Under the pieces are notes generated by a model. That model made no database searches. It saw nothing but the letters and a program-made list of their open reading frames with translations, and had not been told where the DNA came from. Positions 9,059 through 17,430 of a stretch of 64,000 nt of DNA are shown one piece after another (position 1 is the stretch's first letter; each line of letters begins with the position of its first letter). Both the position numbers and the translations under genes were made by a program. This DNA is from Neopararhizobium haloflavum (GTDB lineage Bacteria > Pseudomonadota > Alphaproteobacteria > Rhizobiales > Rhizobiaceae), in contig NZ_NWUC01000007.1 of NCBI RefSeq assembly GCF_002750855.1, positions 124,001 through 188,000 on the forward strand, in the 5' to 3' direction.

Positions 9059-10348
9059 TTACTCCGCTGCAATCTTGTTGGGGGCGACGATTTCGCTGAC
9101 CGCGGCCTCGAGAATGTCGAGGCCGCTTGCGAGTTTTTCCTTCTCGATCGTCAGCGGCGCCAGAATCTTTACGACTTCGTCGTGGGCACCCGACGTCTCG
9201 ATGATGAGACCGTTCTGGAAGCACCACTTGCAGATATCGGATGCGAGCTCGCCGGTGCCGACATCGATGCCGCGCATCATTCCGCGGCCCTTGAGGCGTG
9301 AACCGGGAACCATCGATGCGATGGCATCAAGGCGGTCTTTCAGATAGTCGCCCTTGGCCTGAACTTCCTTCTGGAAGGCATCGTCGGTCCAGAACTTCTC
9401 CAGTGCCACACGCGCCGTAACGAATGCATGGTTGTTGCCGCGAAACGTGCCGTTGTGCTCGGCCGGGCCCCAGATATCATGCTCGGGCTTGATGAGGACA
9501 GCCGAGAACGGCAGGCCGAAGCCCGAAAACGATTTCGCCATCGTTACGATGTCGGGCGACACGCCCATCTCCTCGAACGAGAAGAACGTCCCGGTTCGGC
9601 CGCAGCCTGCCTGGATATCGTCGATGATTAACAGAGCGCCGTGCGCCCTCGCGATCTCTTCGACGCGCTTCACCCAAGGCGCCGAAGCGGCGTTGAGGCC
9701 ACCTTCGCCCTGAACGGTTTCCAGCAGGATCGCAGCTGGGCTGTCGATACCCGAGGACGGGTCGTCGAGCATCTTTTCGAGCATCGCCGCAGTATCAATG
9801 CCATCGCCATGATAAGCATCGAAAGGCGCACGCTGAACATTGGCCAAAGGCGCGCTGGCACCGCCGCGATGATAGCCGTTCCCTGTCGCGGCAAGCGCGC
9901 CCATCGTCACCCCGTGGAACCCGTTTGTGAACGCGATGATGTTGGTGCGGCCCGTCACCTTGCGGGCGAGCTTCATCGCGGACTCAACGGCATTCGCACC
10001 CGTCGGGCCGACGAACTGGACCTTGTAGTCCATCCCGCGCGGCTTCAGGATGATCGACTCGAAGGCGGACAGGAAGTCTGCCTTCGCCTCGGTGAACATG
10101 TCGAGGCCATGCGTGACGCCATCCTTGGAGATGTAGTCGATCAGCGCGGCCTTCATGTCCGGATCATTGTGGCCGTAGTTCAGCGACGAGCAGCCGGCCA
10201 GAAAATCGATATATGTCTTGCCGCTCTCGTCCGTCAGCGTCGCGTTCTGCGCGCTCGAGAAAACGTTCGGAAAGCTGCGGCAATAGCTGCGCGATTCTGA
10301 CTCGCGGCGTTCGAAAATTGTGGGCTGTTTCATAGTGACAGTCGTCAT
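9059..10348 (-). CDS. ectB: Diaminobutyrate--2-oxoglutarate aminotransferase
   Basis: This 429-residue class III aminotransferase turns aspartate semialdehyde plus glutamate into L-2,4-diaminobutyrate, the first committed ectoine step. The N-terminal IFERRESE and RSYCRSFP stretch is typical of EctB. The PLP lysine is K272 (MAKSFSG) and the cofactor aspartate is in IIDDIQAG (243-244). The ATG has GGAG seven bases upstream. It runs opposite in metabolism to DoeD (596-1963), to which it is only distantly similar. Confidence 0.95.
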   Translation of the reverse strand: MTTVTMKQPTIFERRESESRSYCRSFPNVFSSAQNATLTDESGKTYIDFLAGCSSLNYGHNDPDMKAALIDYISKDGVTHGLDMFTEAKADFLSAFESIILKPRGMDYKVQFVGPTGANAVESAMKLARKVTGRTNIIAFTNGFHGVTMGALAATGNGYHRGGASAPLANVQRAPFDAYHGDGIDTAAMLEKMLDDPSSGIDSPAAILLETVQGEGGLNAASAPWVKRVEEIARAHGALLIIDDIQAGCGRTGTFFSFEEMGVSPDIVTMAKSFSGFGLPFSAVLIKPEHDIWGPAEHNGTFRGNNHAFVTARVALEKFWTDDAFQKEVQAKGDYLKDRLDAIASMVPGSRLKGRGMMRGIDVGTGELASDICKWCFQNGLIIETSGAHDEVVKILAPLTIEKEKLASGLDILEAAVSEIVAPNKIAAE

Positions 10349-10406
10349 AATTCCACTCCAATCATTGGATTGGTTTCAAGAAAATTGGCGTGTGATTGGC
10401 CTGATA

Positions 10407-10955
10407 TCAGGCCGCGAAAGCGATCTTGACGGCCGCTTCGAAGGTGATCGTCACCATATGCTCGGTGTCGTGCTCGCCATCGAAATGCTCTTCCTCGCGG
10501 AAATGCGGCTGATCCTTGATCGTTGCACCACAGAAGCGTGCGAAGGAGCGGAAAAGCGCCCAGCTCGCGTCGTTATCCTTGGTGATCGTCGTCTGAAGCT
10601 GCTCGACCTGCGCGCAGTCCTCTCGGCGCATCAGCTCGCGCAGCATCTTCTTGGCGATTCCGCGCCCGCGCGCCTTCTCCGACACGGCCACCTGCCAGAC
10701 GAAGAACGTCTTGTCGTCGTCTGGCGGAAGGTAACCAGAGATCCAGCCGACGATCTCTCCATCGAGTTCCGCCAGGACACAGGTGTCGGCAAAGTGGTCG
10801 CACTGCAGAAGATTGCAGTACATGGAATTCTCGTCGAGCTTGCCGGAATCGGCAATCAACCGCCAAACGTCAGAGCCGTCCGACTTGGTCGGCTTGCGGA
10901 AGCTGATGTCTCCGGCGCCCGCCTTGCGCTCAAGCTTGATCGTGTTGTCGGCCAT
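10407..10955 (-). CDS. ectA: L-2,4-diaminobutyrate N-acetyltransferase
   Basis: This 182-residue GNAT acetyltransferase moves an acetyl group from acetyl-CoA to the gamma-amino group of diaminobutyrate. The acetyl-CoA pyrophosphate loop RGRGIAKKML fits the Q/RxxGxG/A motif, and WQVAVSEKARG precedes it as in other EctA proteins. The ATG at 10955 is preceded by AGGAGAG at good spacing; an in-frame GTG at 10964 is too close to that site. It is first in the ectABC-ask operon. Confidence 0.95.
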   Translation of the reverse strand: MADNTIKLERKAGAGDISFRKPTKSDGSDVWRLIADSGKLDENSMYCNLLQCDHFADTCVLAELDGEIVGWISGYLPPDDDKTFFVWQVAVSEKARGRGIAKKMLRELMRREDCAQVEQLQTTITKDNDASWALFRSFARFCGATIKDQPHFREEEHFDGEHDTEHMVTITFEAAVKIAFAA

Positions 10956-10991
10956 CCCGTCCACTCTCCTTGCATTTAATTCGTAGGCCGA

Positions 10992-11019
10992 AATATACGG
11001 ACCTATCCGACAACTTCAA
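10992..11019 (-). promoter_or_regulatory. Putative ect operon promoter
   Basis: Reading the minus strand, TTGAAG (11019-11014) and TATATT (10997-10992) are separated by 16 bp and lie about 35 bp upstream of the ectA start. Both hexamers are reasonable sigma-70 matches in an unusually AT-rich stretch. Not verified by start-site mapping. Confidence 0.45.
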
Positions 11020-11107
11020 CAATCACGGGACATTTCGGTCATATTTTACAGCTTTACCAGGGTTCCAAGGATTATACGTTTTATTTCACCCCGGATTCGC
11101 TTCGATC

Positions 11108-11125
11108 GGCGAAATATTTTTCGCC
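11108..11125. promoter_or_regulatory. Inverted repeat in the ectA-ectR intergenic region, candidate EctR site
   Basis: Perfect 7-bp arms GGCGAAA (11108-11114) and TTTCGCC (11119-11125) flank TATT. An 18-bp dyad is the size expected for a MarR dimer. It lies about 95 bp upstream of ectR and 150 bp upstream of ectA. A related half-site GGCCGAAAT occurs near 10986. Confidence 0.45.
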
Positions 11126-11219
11126 TTGCTCTGGAAAAATTAATTCGGCAAACGAACTATCATTCTCGAATGCGGGCCTGACGCCCGTCCCACCGCTCTG
11201 AATTTCGGATACCGGCCCC

Positions 11220-11693
11220 GTGGAAAACAGGACACAAGAAAGCCTCATCGCACTCCGCAGAATTTTGCGGGCGAGCGACCACCACGCCAAGGCCCTTTCC
11301 CGCAGGACGGGACTGACCACTCCACAGTGGATCGTCCTTCAGATTCTGGGGGAGGTTGGCGAGACGACGCCGAAGGAGATCGCCGCGAGGGCCCGCATCA
11401 GCCAGGCCACCGTCACCGCCCTTCTCGATAAACTGCAGTCGCGCGGGCTGACGCAGCGAACCCGCGGGCAGACAGACCGCCGACAGGTCTGGATAACCCT
11501 CACGGACAGCGGCAGGGCGACGATGGCCTCGGCGCCCGACGCGCTGCAACAGATGTTCGCGGTCAAATTCGAGGCACTTCCCGATTGGCAGCAGGCAATG
11601 CTCGTCGCCTCTCTTGAGCATGTGGCCAGCCTGTTGAATGCGGCGGAGATAGATGCCGCCCCTCTTCTTGACAGCGCCGCGATAGACCACTGA
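11220..11693 (+). CDS. ectR: MarR-family regulator of the ectoine operon
   Basis: This 157-residue protein has the MarR winged-helix fold: helix ALSRRTGLTTPQWIVLQIL, recognition region ISQATVTALLDKLQSRGL and a wing with RGQTDRRQVWITLT. It begins with GTG at 11220. Position, size and orientation match EctR, the MarR repressor found divergent from ectABC-ask in halophilic methylotrophs. It should control the ect operon, and probably itself, from the 264-bp shared region. No strong ribosome binding site precedes the GTG. Confidence 0.8.
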   Translation: MENRTQESLIALRRILRASDHHAKALSRRTGLTTPQWIVLQILGEVGETTPKEIAARARISQATVTALLDKLQSRGLTQRTRGQTDRRQVWITLTDSGRATMASAPDALQQMFAVKFEALPDWQQAMLVASLEHVASLLNAAEIDAAPLLDSAAIDH

Positions 11694-11763
11694 CGGATGC
11701 GCGGGGAACCATCGCACGATCGGCGGAGTTCAATGCTCCAGGGACATGTGTGGAGCTGAACCG

Positions 11764-11973
11764 ATGACCAGACAAATCAAGATACTCTCAATTCTCGGAT
11801 GCGTTGCGCTGGCGACCGCCGGATGCACGACAAACCAGAAAGCCGTGGGTGGCGCCGTTGCAGGCGGCGTTGGCGGCGCGGTCGTCGGTGATGCCATCGC
11901 CGGCACGGGTGGGGCAATCGTCGGGGGTGTTGGCGGCGCGGTAGCCGGCAGCGCGATCGGCCGCAACCTTTAA
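11764..11973 (+). CDS. Small glycine-zipper lipoprotein
   Basis: This 69-residue protein has a basic N-terminus, a hydrophobic segment and a likely lipobox ending ATAGC (Cys near residue 20). The rest is a glycine-zipper repeat (GGAVAGGVGGAVVGDAIAGTGGA and a second copy), with GG or AxxG spacing as in small outer-membrane glycine-zipper proteins. The ATG at 11764 follows GGAG with 8-nt spacing. Function is unknown; such proteins are often envelope-stress or osmotically induced, which would fit the ect neighbourhood but is inference. Confidence 0.75.
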   Translation: MTRQIKILSILGCVALATAGCTTNQKAVGGAVAGGVGGAVVGDAIAGTGGAIVGGVGGAVAGSAIGRNL

Positions 11974-11998
11974 GCCGGATCGGCGAGCGACAAGGCAA

Positions 11999-12075
11999 TG
12001 GTGATCCCGACTGGATTCGAACCAGTGACCCTCAGATTAGGAATCTGATGCTCTATCCTGCTGAGCTACGGGACC
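11999..12075 (-). tRNA. tRNA-Arg (anticodon CCU)
   Basis: On the minus strand a full 77-nt cloverleaf is visible. The acceptor stem pairs GGTCCCG with CGGGATC (one G-T pair), the anticodon stem is TCAGA/TCTGA around loop TTCCTAA, giving anticodon CCT, and the T arm is ACTGG-TTCGAAT-CCAGT. The 3' CCA is encoded. It reads AGG codons. It ends 26 bp from the stop of the convergent lipoprotein gene. Confidence 0.95.
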
Positions 12076-12096
12076 ACGCCCCGATCCATAATCCAG

Positions 12097-12136
12097 ACGC
12101 GCCGCTTCGCCAAGCCCTTGGCGCTTAGCGGCGCGT
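12097..12136. repeat. Long interrupted hairpin between the amidohydrolase gene and tRNA-Arg
   Basis: Outer 10-bp arms ACGCGCCGCT (12097-12106) and AGCGGCGCGT (12127-12136) enclose an inner stem GCCAAG/CTTGGC (12109-12114/12117-12122). It lies 8 bp after the amidohydrolase stop on the minus strand and 21 bp ahead of the tRNA. There is no T tract; it may stop or process the upstream transcript. Confidence 0.55.
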
Positions 12137-12143
12137 GGCGACA

Positions 12144-13313
12144 TCATTGACCGAGACGCTGCTCGGCAAGCCTGACCCAATAGGAAATCCCGTGCGGGAT
12201 GACATCATCGTTGAAATCGTATCGCGGATGATGGAGACCGGCGGAGTCTCCGTTGCCGATAAAGATGAATGATCCGGGCCGGGAATTCAGCATGTAGGAG
12301 AAATCTTCTCCTCCCAGCATCGGATTGATCGCGCGGTCCACCTTGTCGGCGCCGGCGACGTCTGTCGCCGCGCTGAGCGCGTTGTCGGTTTCCCCGTCGT
12401 GATTGACCGTCACCGGGTAGTTTCGATCGTACCAGATGGAAACCGTGGCGCCATGACTGCTGGCAATTCCCTCGCAAATCTGACGGATACGATTTTCACC
12501 GAGATCGCGGTTGGCCTCCGAAAGGGACCGAACGGTCCCGGCAAACACCGCCTCTTCCGGAATGACATTGTGGGCAAATCCCGCATTGATCTTCGTGACC
12601 GACACGACGATCGCGTCCACGGGATTGGCATTGCGCGAGGAAATCGTCTGCAGCGCCTGGACCATCTGGGCCGCCATGACGATGGGATCGATTGTTTCGT
12701 GGGGCATGGCCGCATGTCCGCCGCGCCCCTTGACCGTCACGCGAAACTCGTCGGTTGCCCCCATGATCGGACCTTTTCTCCCCGCGAACTGACCGACGGG
12801 CAAACCTGGCAGATTGTGCATGCCATAGACTTCGGCGATGCCGAACCGTTCCATCATGCCATCCCTGACCATCTCGTTGCCGCCGCCGCCGCCTTCTTCG
12901 GCCGGCTGGAAGATCACCGCGACCGAACCGGAGAAGTTGCGTGTCTCTGCCAGATACTTGGCAGCACCGAGCAACATGGCCGTATGCCCGTCATGGCCGC
13001 AAGCGTGCATCTTGCCGGAGACGGTCGAGGTCCAGGCGACGCCGCTTTCCTCCTTGATGGGCAGGGCATCCATGTCGGCGCGCAGACCGATCGTCCGCTC
13101 GCCCGCCCCTTGACGATCGCCGCGAATGATACCGACGACACCCGTGCGCCCCAGACCGCGCACCACTTCATCACAGCCGAAGGCTTCAAGCTTCTTCGCA
13201 ACGAAATCGGCTGTCTCATGAACGTCGAAGAGGAGTTCCGGCTTGGCGTGCAGGTTGCGGCGCCATTCGGCGACTTCATCCTGCAATTCTGCGGCGCGGT
13301 TGAGAATGGGCAT
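12144..13313 (-). CDS. M20-family amidohydrolase (hippurate hydrolase type)
   Basis: This 389-residue protein is an M20D metallopeptidase. It has the N-terminal RRNLHAKPEL motif, the di-metal site HACGHDGHTAMLLG, the EEGGGGG loop and the late GGEDFSYM motif with a metal ligand. Such enzymes cleave N-acyl amino acids, for example hippurate, N-acetyl amino acids or IAA conjugates. The ATG at 13313 is preferred over a TTG one codon earlier. In this genome N-acetyl-diaminobutyrate deacetylation is a conceivable side role, but DoeB is usually a distinct family, so no specific substrate is assigned. Confidence 0.85.
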   Translation of the reverse strand: MPILNRAAELQDEVAEWRRNLHAKPELLFDVHETADFVAKKLEAFGCDEVVRGLGRTGVVGIIRGDRQGAGERTIGLRADMDALPIKEESGVAWTSTVSGKMHACGHDGHTAMLLGAAKYLAETRNFSGSVAVIFQPAEEGGGGGNEMVRDGMMERFGIAEVYGMHNLPGLPVGQFAGRKGPIMGATDEFRVTVKGRGGHAAMPHETIDPIVMAAQMVQALQTISSRNANPVDAIVVSVTKINAGFAHNVIPEEAVFAGTVRSLSEANRDLGENRIRQICEGIASSHGATVSIWYDRNYPVTVNHDGETDNALSAATDVAGADKVDRAINPMLGGEDFSYMLNSRPGSFIFIGNGDSAGLHHPRYDFNDDVIPHGISYWVRLAEQRLGQ

Positions 13314-13444
13314 CAATTGGTCCTATCGTGCGCGTGTCGTCCTTGCCTTGAAGGCAGAGCTCAACGATATGTGAACCGGGCGGGCGTCAGGATCAATGGG
13401 GCTCTGCCATCGCGCTGCCATATAGGCCGCGTAACGGCATCGCC

Positions 13445-14707
13445 TTGCCACAATCGTTAAGAACCGGGACCAGTTTCTTGGCTTTGATATACGCAATTCG
13501 CACTTCTAGCACTGTAGCCGCTCGCCTCTGCCTCACCGCCGTCCTCTTGTCGACCGTCGCGCTGCCGGCTTTCTCGGCGCCGCGGATGCTGGTGGATGTG
13601 GAGACGGGCGAGGTTCTTCAACATGAAGAGGCTTTCAAACGCTGGTACCCTGCTTCCTTGACGAAACTGATGACCGCCTATGTGGCTTTCAGGGCTATCG
13701 AGAGCGGTGATCTGGAGATCACCTCCCCTGTCACGCTGAGTGCCAAGGCCGCCGCCGAGCCGCCGAGCAAGATGTATTACGGCGAAGGCGCGACGATGAC
13801 CCTCGACACCGCGCTCAAGATCATCATGGTCAAGTCGGCCAACGACGTCGCTGCCGCCATTGGCGAATCCGTCGCCGGCAACCGCCGGGACTTCATCGAG
13901 CGGATGAACAGCGAGGCGCGCCGTCTCGGCATGTCCGACACGCATTTCATCAATCCGCACGGCCTGCCCGGAGAGGGGCAATACACCACGGCTCGTGACA
14001 TGGCGGTGCTCGCGCGCGCCCTGAAGCGCGATTTCCCGCAATACGGCTCGTATTTTTCGATCGAGGCGATCGAGACGGGCGACAACATCTACCCCAACTA
14101 CAACATGCTGATCGGGCGCTACCCGGGCGCTGACGGCATGAAGACGGGCTTCATCTGCTCTGCCGGATTCAACCAGGTCTCGTCTGCGCATCGCGGCGAT
14201 CGATCCGTCATTTCCGTCGTTTTCGGAGCGGAAAGTCTTGCCGATCGCGCTGAGCAGTCGGCGCGCCTGCTCGAAGAGGGCCTTTCCGGCGAGGCGACCG
14301 GGAGCGGAGTGAAGTTGATGGACCTTGAGCCCTACGGCGAGAACCGGACGGTCGTTGCCGATCTGCGGGAGGAAATCTGTTCTCCCGAGGCGGCCCAGAC
14401 CCGCGCCGAAGGACGCGACGATGATGGCGACCTGATCCTGAACTCCAAATACATCCTCCCGCTGGAACGTGAGTTGGAGCCGGTCGCCGTCGCACTCGGC
14501 GGAACAGATGGCCGCGTTGCAGCCATCGAAGTGGACATGCCGATTCCCACGCCACGCCCACGGCTGGTCGAGCTTGAAGAAAGCCCGGAAGTATCGGAGA
14601 CGGCCGAGCTGGTTGCATCGGAAACCGAGACCACGACAGTGAGCACGACGGACGGGCTGAGACCATCCCTCGACGTACCCCTGCCCAGCCCGCGCCCGTC
14701 CTTGTAG
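13445..14707 (+). CDS. D-alanyl-D-alanine carboxypeptidase (peptidase S11, low-molecular-weight PBP)
   Basis: This 420-residue protein has all three penicillin-binding motifs: SLTK (S71-K74, nucleophile Ser71), SAN (131-133) and KTG (233-235). A hydrophobic signal segment (about residues 24-44, ending PAFSA) sends it to the periplasm, where it trims the terminal D-Ala of peptidoglycan pentapeptides. The tail carries two copies of a short proline motif, PIPTPRPRL and PLPSPRPSL. The first in-frame start is a TTG at 13445 and no ATG occurs before the signal peptide core, so the exact start is uncertain. Confidence 0.88.
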   Translation: MPQSLRTGTSFLALIYAIRTSSTVAARLCLTAVLLSTVALPAFSAPRMLVDVETGEVLQHEEAFKRWYPASLTKLMTAYVAFRAIESGDLEITSPVTLSAKAAAEPPSKMYYGEGATMTLDTALKIIMVKSANDVAAAIGESVAGNRRDFIERMNSEARRLGMSDTHFINPHGLPGEGQYTTARDMAVLARALKRDFPQYGSYFSIEAIETGDNIYPNYNMLIGRYPGADGMKTGFICSAGFNQVSSAHRGDRSVISVVFGAESLADRAEQSARLLEEGLSGEATGSGVKLMDLEPYGENRTVVADLREEICSPEAAQTRAEGRDDDGDLILNSKYILPLERELEPVAVALGGTDGRVAAIEVDMPIPTPRPRLVELEESPEVSETAELVASETETTTVSTTDGLRPSLDVPLPSPRPSL

Positions 14708-14734
14708 GCGCCCCCCCGACACAAGAGCCAAAGC

Positions 14735-15814
14735 ATGGACACGATCGAGGTTTCAGTTCTCACCGGCTTTCTCGGCTCGGGAAAAACAACGCTGCTGAAC
14801 AGGCTCCTCAAGGATCCAACCGTCCGCGATACCGCCGTGATCATCAACGAGTTTGGCGACGTTGCGATCGATCACCTTCTTGTGGAGCAGTCGTCCGACG
14901 GCGTTATCGAACTGTCCGACGGCTGCCTTTGCTGCAGCATACGCGGAGAACTGATCGATACGCTCGCCGATCTCGTAGATCGCGTGCAGACCGGCCGGAT
15001 CGCGGCGCTTTCGCGCATCGTCATTGAGACGACGGGGCTCGCCGATCCCGCGCCGGTTCTTCAGGCGGTCATGGGCCACCCGGTTCTGTCCGACAATCTA
15101 AGGCTGGATGGGGTGATCGTCACTGTCGACGCTGCCAACGCGATGACCACGCTCGACCAGCACGAAGAAGCGGTCAAGCAGGTGGCTGTCGCTGATCGCC
15201 TCGTTTTGACGAAGACCGAGCTTGCCGAAGCAAGCACGCTGCAAACGCTGATGGATCGGCTCGCCGCCCTCAATCCCGGCGCGCCGGTTCTTCGCGCCGA
15301 TGCGTCAGCCTCAGAACTCTTCCATTGCGGACTTTACGATCCGTCGACCAAGAGCCTCGACGTTCAACGCTGGCTGCGCGACGAGGATCTGCAAAGCCAA
15401 AGGCACAACCATCATCACCATGACGTCAACCGGCACGACGACCGCATCCGCGCCTTCAGCCTGACACACGACCGTCCTGTTTCGCCGGACACGCTTGAAA
15501 TGTTCATCGACCTGTTGCGCTCGACGCATGGCGAACGGCTGCTGCGCTTGAAGGGCATCGTCGGCTTGAGCGATGCACCGGACCGACCGGTCGCGATCCA
15601 TGGCGTTCAGAGCGTCTTCCATCCACCGGCCCGCCTGCCGGCCTGGCCGGTAGGCGCGGACAGACTGACGCGGCTTGTCGTGATCACTCGCGACATTGAA
15701 GAGGCTTATGTGCGCGATCTCTTCAACGCTTTCGTGGGCAGGCCAGCGACCGACCGGCCCGATCGCGCTGCGCTGGAAGAAAATCCGCTCGCGGTGCCCG
15801 GTCACAAATTCTGA
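14735..15814 (+). CDS. CobW/COG0523-family GTPase, putative metallochaperone
   Basis: This 359-residue protein has the COG0523 layout: Walker A GFLGSGKTT (11-19), NEFGD (39-43), the metal-binding CLCC (64-67), and a C-terminal CobW domain. A histidine-rich stretch (HNHHHHD, near residue 224) joins the domains and probably binds Zn, Co or Ni. Family members hand metal to client enzymes. It follows the carboxypeptidase gene by 27 bp and may be co-transcribed. Without a Zur box or cobalamin neighbours the metal cannot be assigned. Confidence 0.85.
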   Translation: MDTIEVSVLTGFLGSGKTTLLNRLLKDPTVRDTAVIINEFGDVAIDHLLVEQSSDGVIELSDGCLCCSIRGELIDTLADLVDRVQTGRIAALSRIVIETTGLADPAPVLQAVMGHPVLSDNLRLDGVIVTVDAANAMTTLDQHEEAVKQVAVADRLVLTKTELAEASTLQTLMDRLAALNPGAPVLRADASASELFHCGLYDPSTKSLDVQRWLRDEDLQSQRHNHHHHDVNRHDDRIRAFSLTHDRPVSPDTLEMFIDLLRSTHGERLLRLKGIVGLSDAPDRPVAIHGVQSVFHPPARLPAWPVGADRLTRLVVITRDIEEAYVRDLFNAFVGRPATDRPDRAALEENPLAVPGHKF

Positions 15815-15827
15815 TCGCCGCGCCGGT

Positions 15828-16070
15828 TCAGGCTTTCTCGATAAGAAAACGGTGGCCACCTTCCACCGCTTCGGTGCGGACCAACCGATGCCCGGCTTCG
15901 CTGCAAAAGTGGGGCACGTCGATCACCGCCATGGGATCGGTGGTCTCGACCCATAACGTCGAGCCCGAAGCCATGCCCGCCAAGCGCTTGCGCACCTTCA
16001 GGACGGGCAAGGGGCATTTCAGGCCGCGAAGATCGTAGATGTCGCTCGGGTCGCCGGCTGCCGCCGTCAA
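15828..16070 (-). CDS. TusA-like sulfurtransferase
   Basis: This 80-residue protein is a complete SirA/TusA domain: strand IYDLRGLKC, the sulfur-carrying CPLP motif (Cys19) and the closing strand GGHRFLIEKA. TusA-type proteins carry persulfide sulfur for tRNA thiolation, molybdenum cofactor work or sulfur trafficking. It begins with TTG at 16070, and TTGA overlaps the TGA of the upstream L,D-transpeptidase gene, so its translation is likely coupled. Confidence 0.8.
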   Translation of the reverse strand: MTAAAGDPSDIYDLRGLKCPLPVLKVRKRLAGMASGSTLWVETTDPMAVIDVPHFCSEAGHRLVRTEAVEGGHRFLIEKA

Positions 16071-17248
16071 TTGCGACTCCAGAGATTCCAGAACGGCTTG
16101 TCAGCCTCAGCCGTCTGCTGCATCGCCGGCGCCGGAGCGGGCGCCGCGGCCGCATTGTCCGACGGCATCGGCACGGGCGCGGGGCTGGCCTCAGGCGTCG
16201 GAATGGATGCGGCGCCGGCCTGCGGAGCGGGCGCCGGAATGACCTCGGTTTCCATATCGAGCGTGGTCGGCGAAGGCTGCGGCAATGTGGGGGCCTGTGC
16301 CGGCGTCTCCACTGCGCTTGAGGCGGGCGCTGCGACTGGGGCAGTTCCCGCCTTCGGGCCGGTGCCCATCAGGCTCGAAAACGGACTGGAGGACTTACCC
16401 GTCAGCTTGCGCACTGCGTCATCATACGCCTTCTCATAAGCCTGGACGTAGCTGGAATATGCCACTTCCAAGGACTGGGGCGTTGTCGTCTGCGGGCACT
16501 GCGCCCGGGCATCGAACACCGCATCATTGGTCGTGGCCATGCGATTGAAGACGTATTTCTGCTCGCAGACGTCGACCTTTGGCGGTGTCTTGGTCAATTC
16601 GAAATGGTCGTAGCCGACCTTGAGCATCTTCCAGAATTCGTAGTTCGGGTTGTCGCGATTGCGCGCCATGTTTTCCGCCGTCATGCGGAAGGGGAACGCC
16701 TGGACCTGAAACGCATCCTGCCCGCCACGAAACGCTTCACGTGCAAAAGCGTAGATCTCCAAAACGTTCTCGTCGCTCATCGAATAGCAGCCGGCCGACG
16801 AACAGGCCCCATGCACCATCAGGTTGGACCCGGTGCGCCCATGCGACCTGTCGAACTTGTTCGGGTAGCCGAGGTTGAAGGAAAGATAGTAGCTGGAATT
16901 CGGGTTCATCTGGTGCCGCGACACCGTATAGAAGCCCTCTGGCGCCTGCCGGTCGCCTTCCTGGCGCTTCGGACCCAGCGCGCCCGACCACTTGCAAATC
17001 TCGTATTCGGCGATCTTTTCGTAGCGGCCAGACGATTTGGCCTTCCAGATTTCAAGGAGATTCTCTTCCTTGAATATCCGCATCATGATCGGCGACTGTT
17101 CGGTCATGCCGTAGGCCTGCATCCGGCTGACGACCTTCGTCGGAAGCGGATGCTCGACCTTGTTGGAAACACTCGAAAGGGTGTCGTTGCACGCTGCGAG
17201 CGTGAAACACATCCCCGAAATCATCAGCAGCCGATGCCAGCCTTTCAT
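16067..17248 (-). CDS. L,D-transpeptidase (YkuD) family lipoprotein
   Basis: This 393-residue protein starts with a signal peptide ending in a good lipobox LAAC (Cys20), so it should be membrane-anchored. The YkuD catalytic signature is intact: H146 in MVHGACSSAGC and nucleophile C154. Such enzymes form 3-3 peptidoglycan cross-links or attach proteins to the wall. The last 130 residues are rich in Pro and Ala, an unstructured tail. The ATG at 17248 is preferred to a GTG four codons upstream, which sits on top of the AAAGGG. It is upstream of and overlaps the TusA-like gene. Confidence 0.85.
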   Translation of the reverse strand: MKGWHRLLMISGMCFTLAACNDTLSSVSNKVEHPLPTKVVSRMQAYGMTEQSPIMMRIFKEENLLEIWKAKSSGRYEKIAEYEICKWSGALGPKRQEGDRQAPEGFYTVSRHQMNPNSSYYLSFNLGYPNKFDRSHGRTGSNLMVHGACSSAGCYSMSDENVLEIYAFAREAFRGGQDAFQVQAFPFRMTAENMARNRDNPNYEFWKMLKVGYDHFELTKTPPKVDVCEQKYVFNRMATTNDAVFDARAQCPQTTTPQSLEVAYSSYVQAYEKAYDDAVRKLTGKSSSPFSSLMGTGPKAGTAPVAAPASSAVETPAQAPTLPQPSPTTLDMETEVIPAPAPQAGAASIPTPEASPAPVPMPSDNAAAAPAPAPAMQQTAEADKPFWNLWSRN

Positions 17249-17430
17249 GACGGCAACCACCCTTTGCCCAGAGCTATGCGGCTATCCCCGCGACCATTTG
17301 GAATGATCTCAATAGGCTGAATACAGTTCATAAATCCTTATCGCAAGCATTAACCTTTCGGTTCTTTGCTGCCGGCCATCGAATTTCCTTGCTTGTGACT
17401 CGTTTGTGACACGTTTCGCCGCGCCGCGCT

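Noticed and set aside
11160-11717. 185-codon minus-strand frame over ectR
   Set aside because: The plus strand carries an intact MarR protein with matching synteny; the antisense translation has no domain.
11999-12075. tRNA-Arg as an attachment site of an integrated element
   Set aside because: No integrase, direct repeat of the tRNA 3' end or foreign-looking block was seen next to it.
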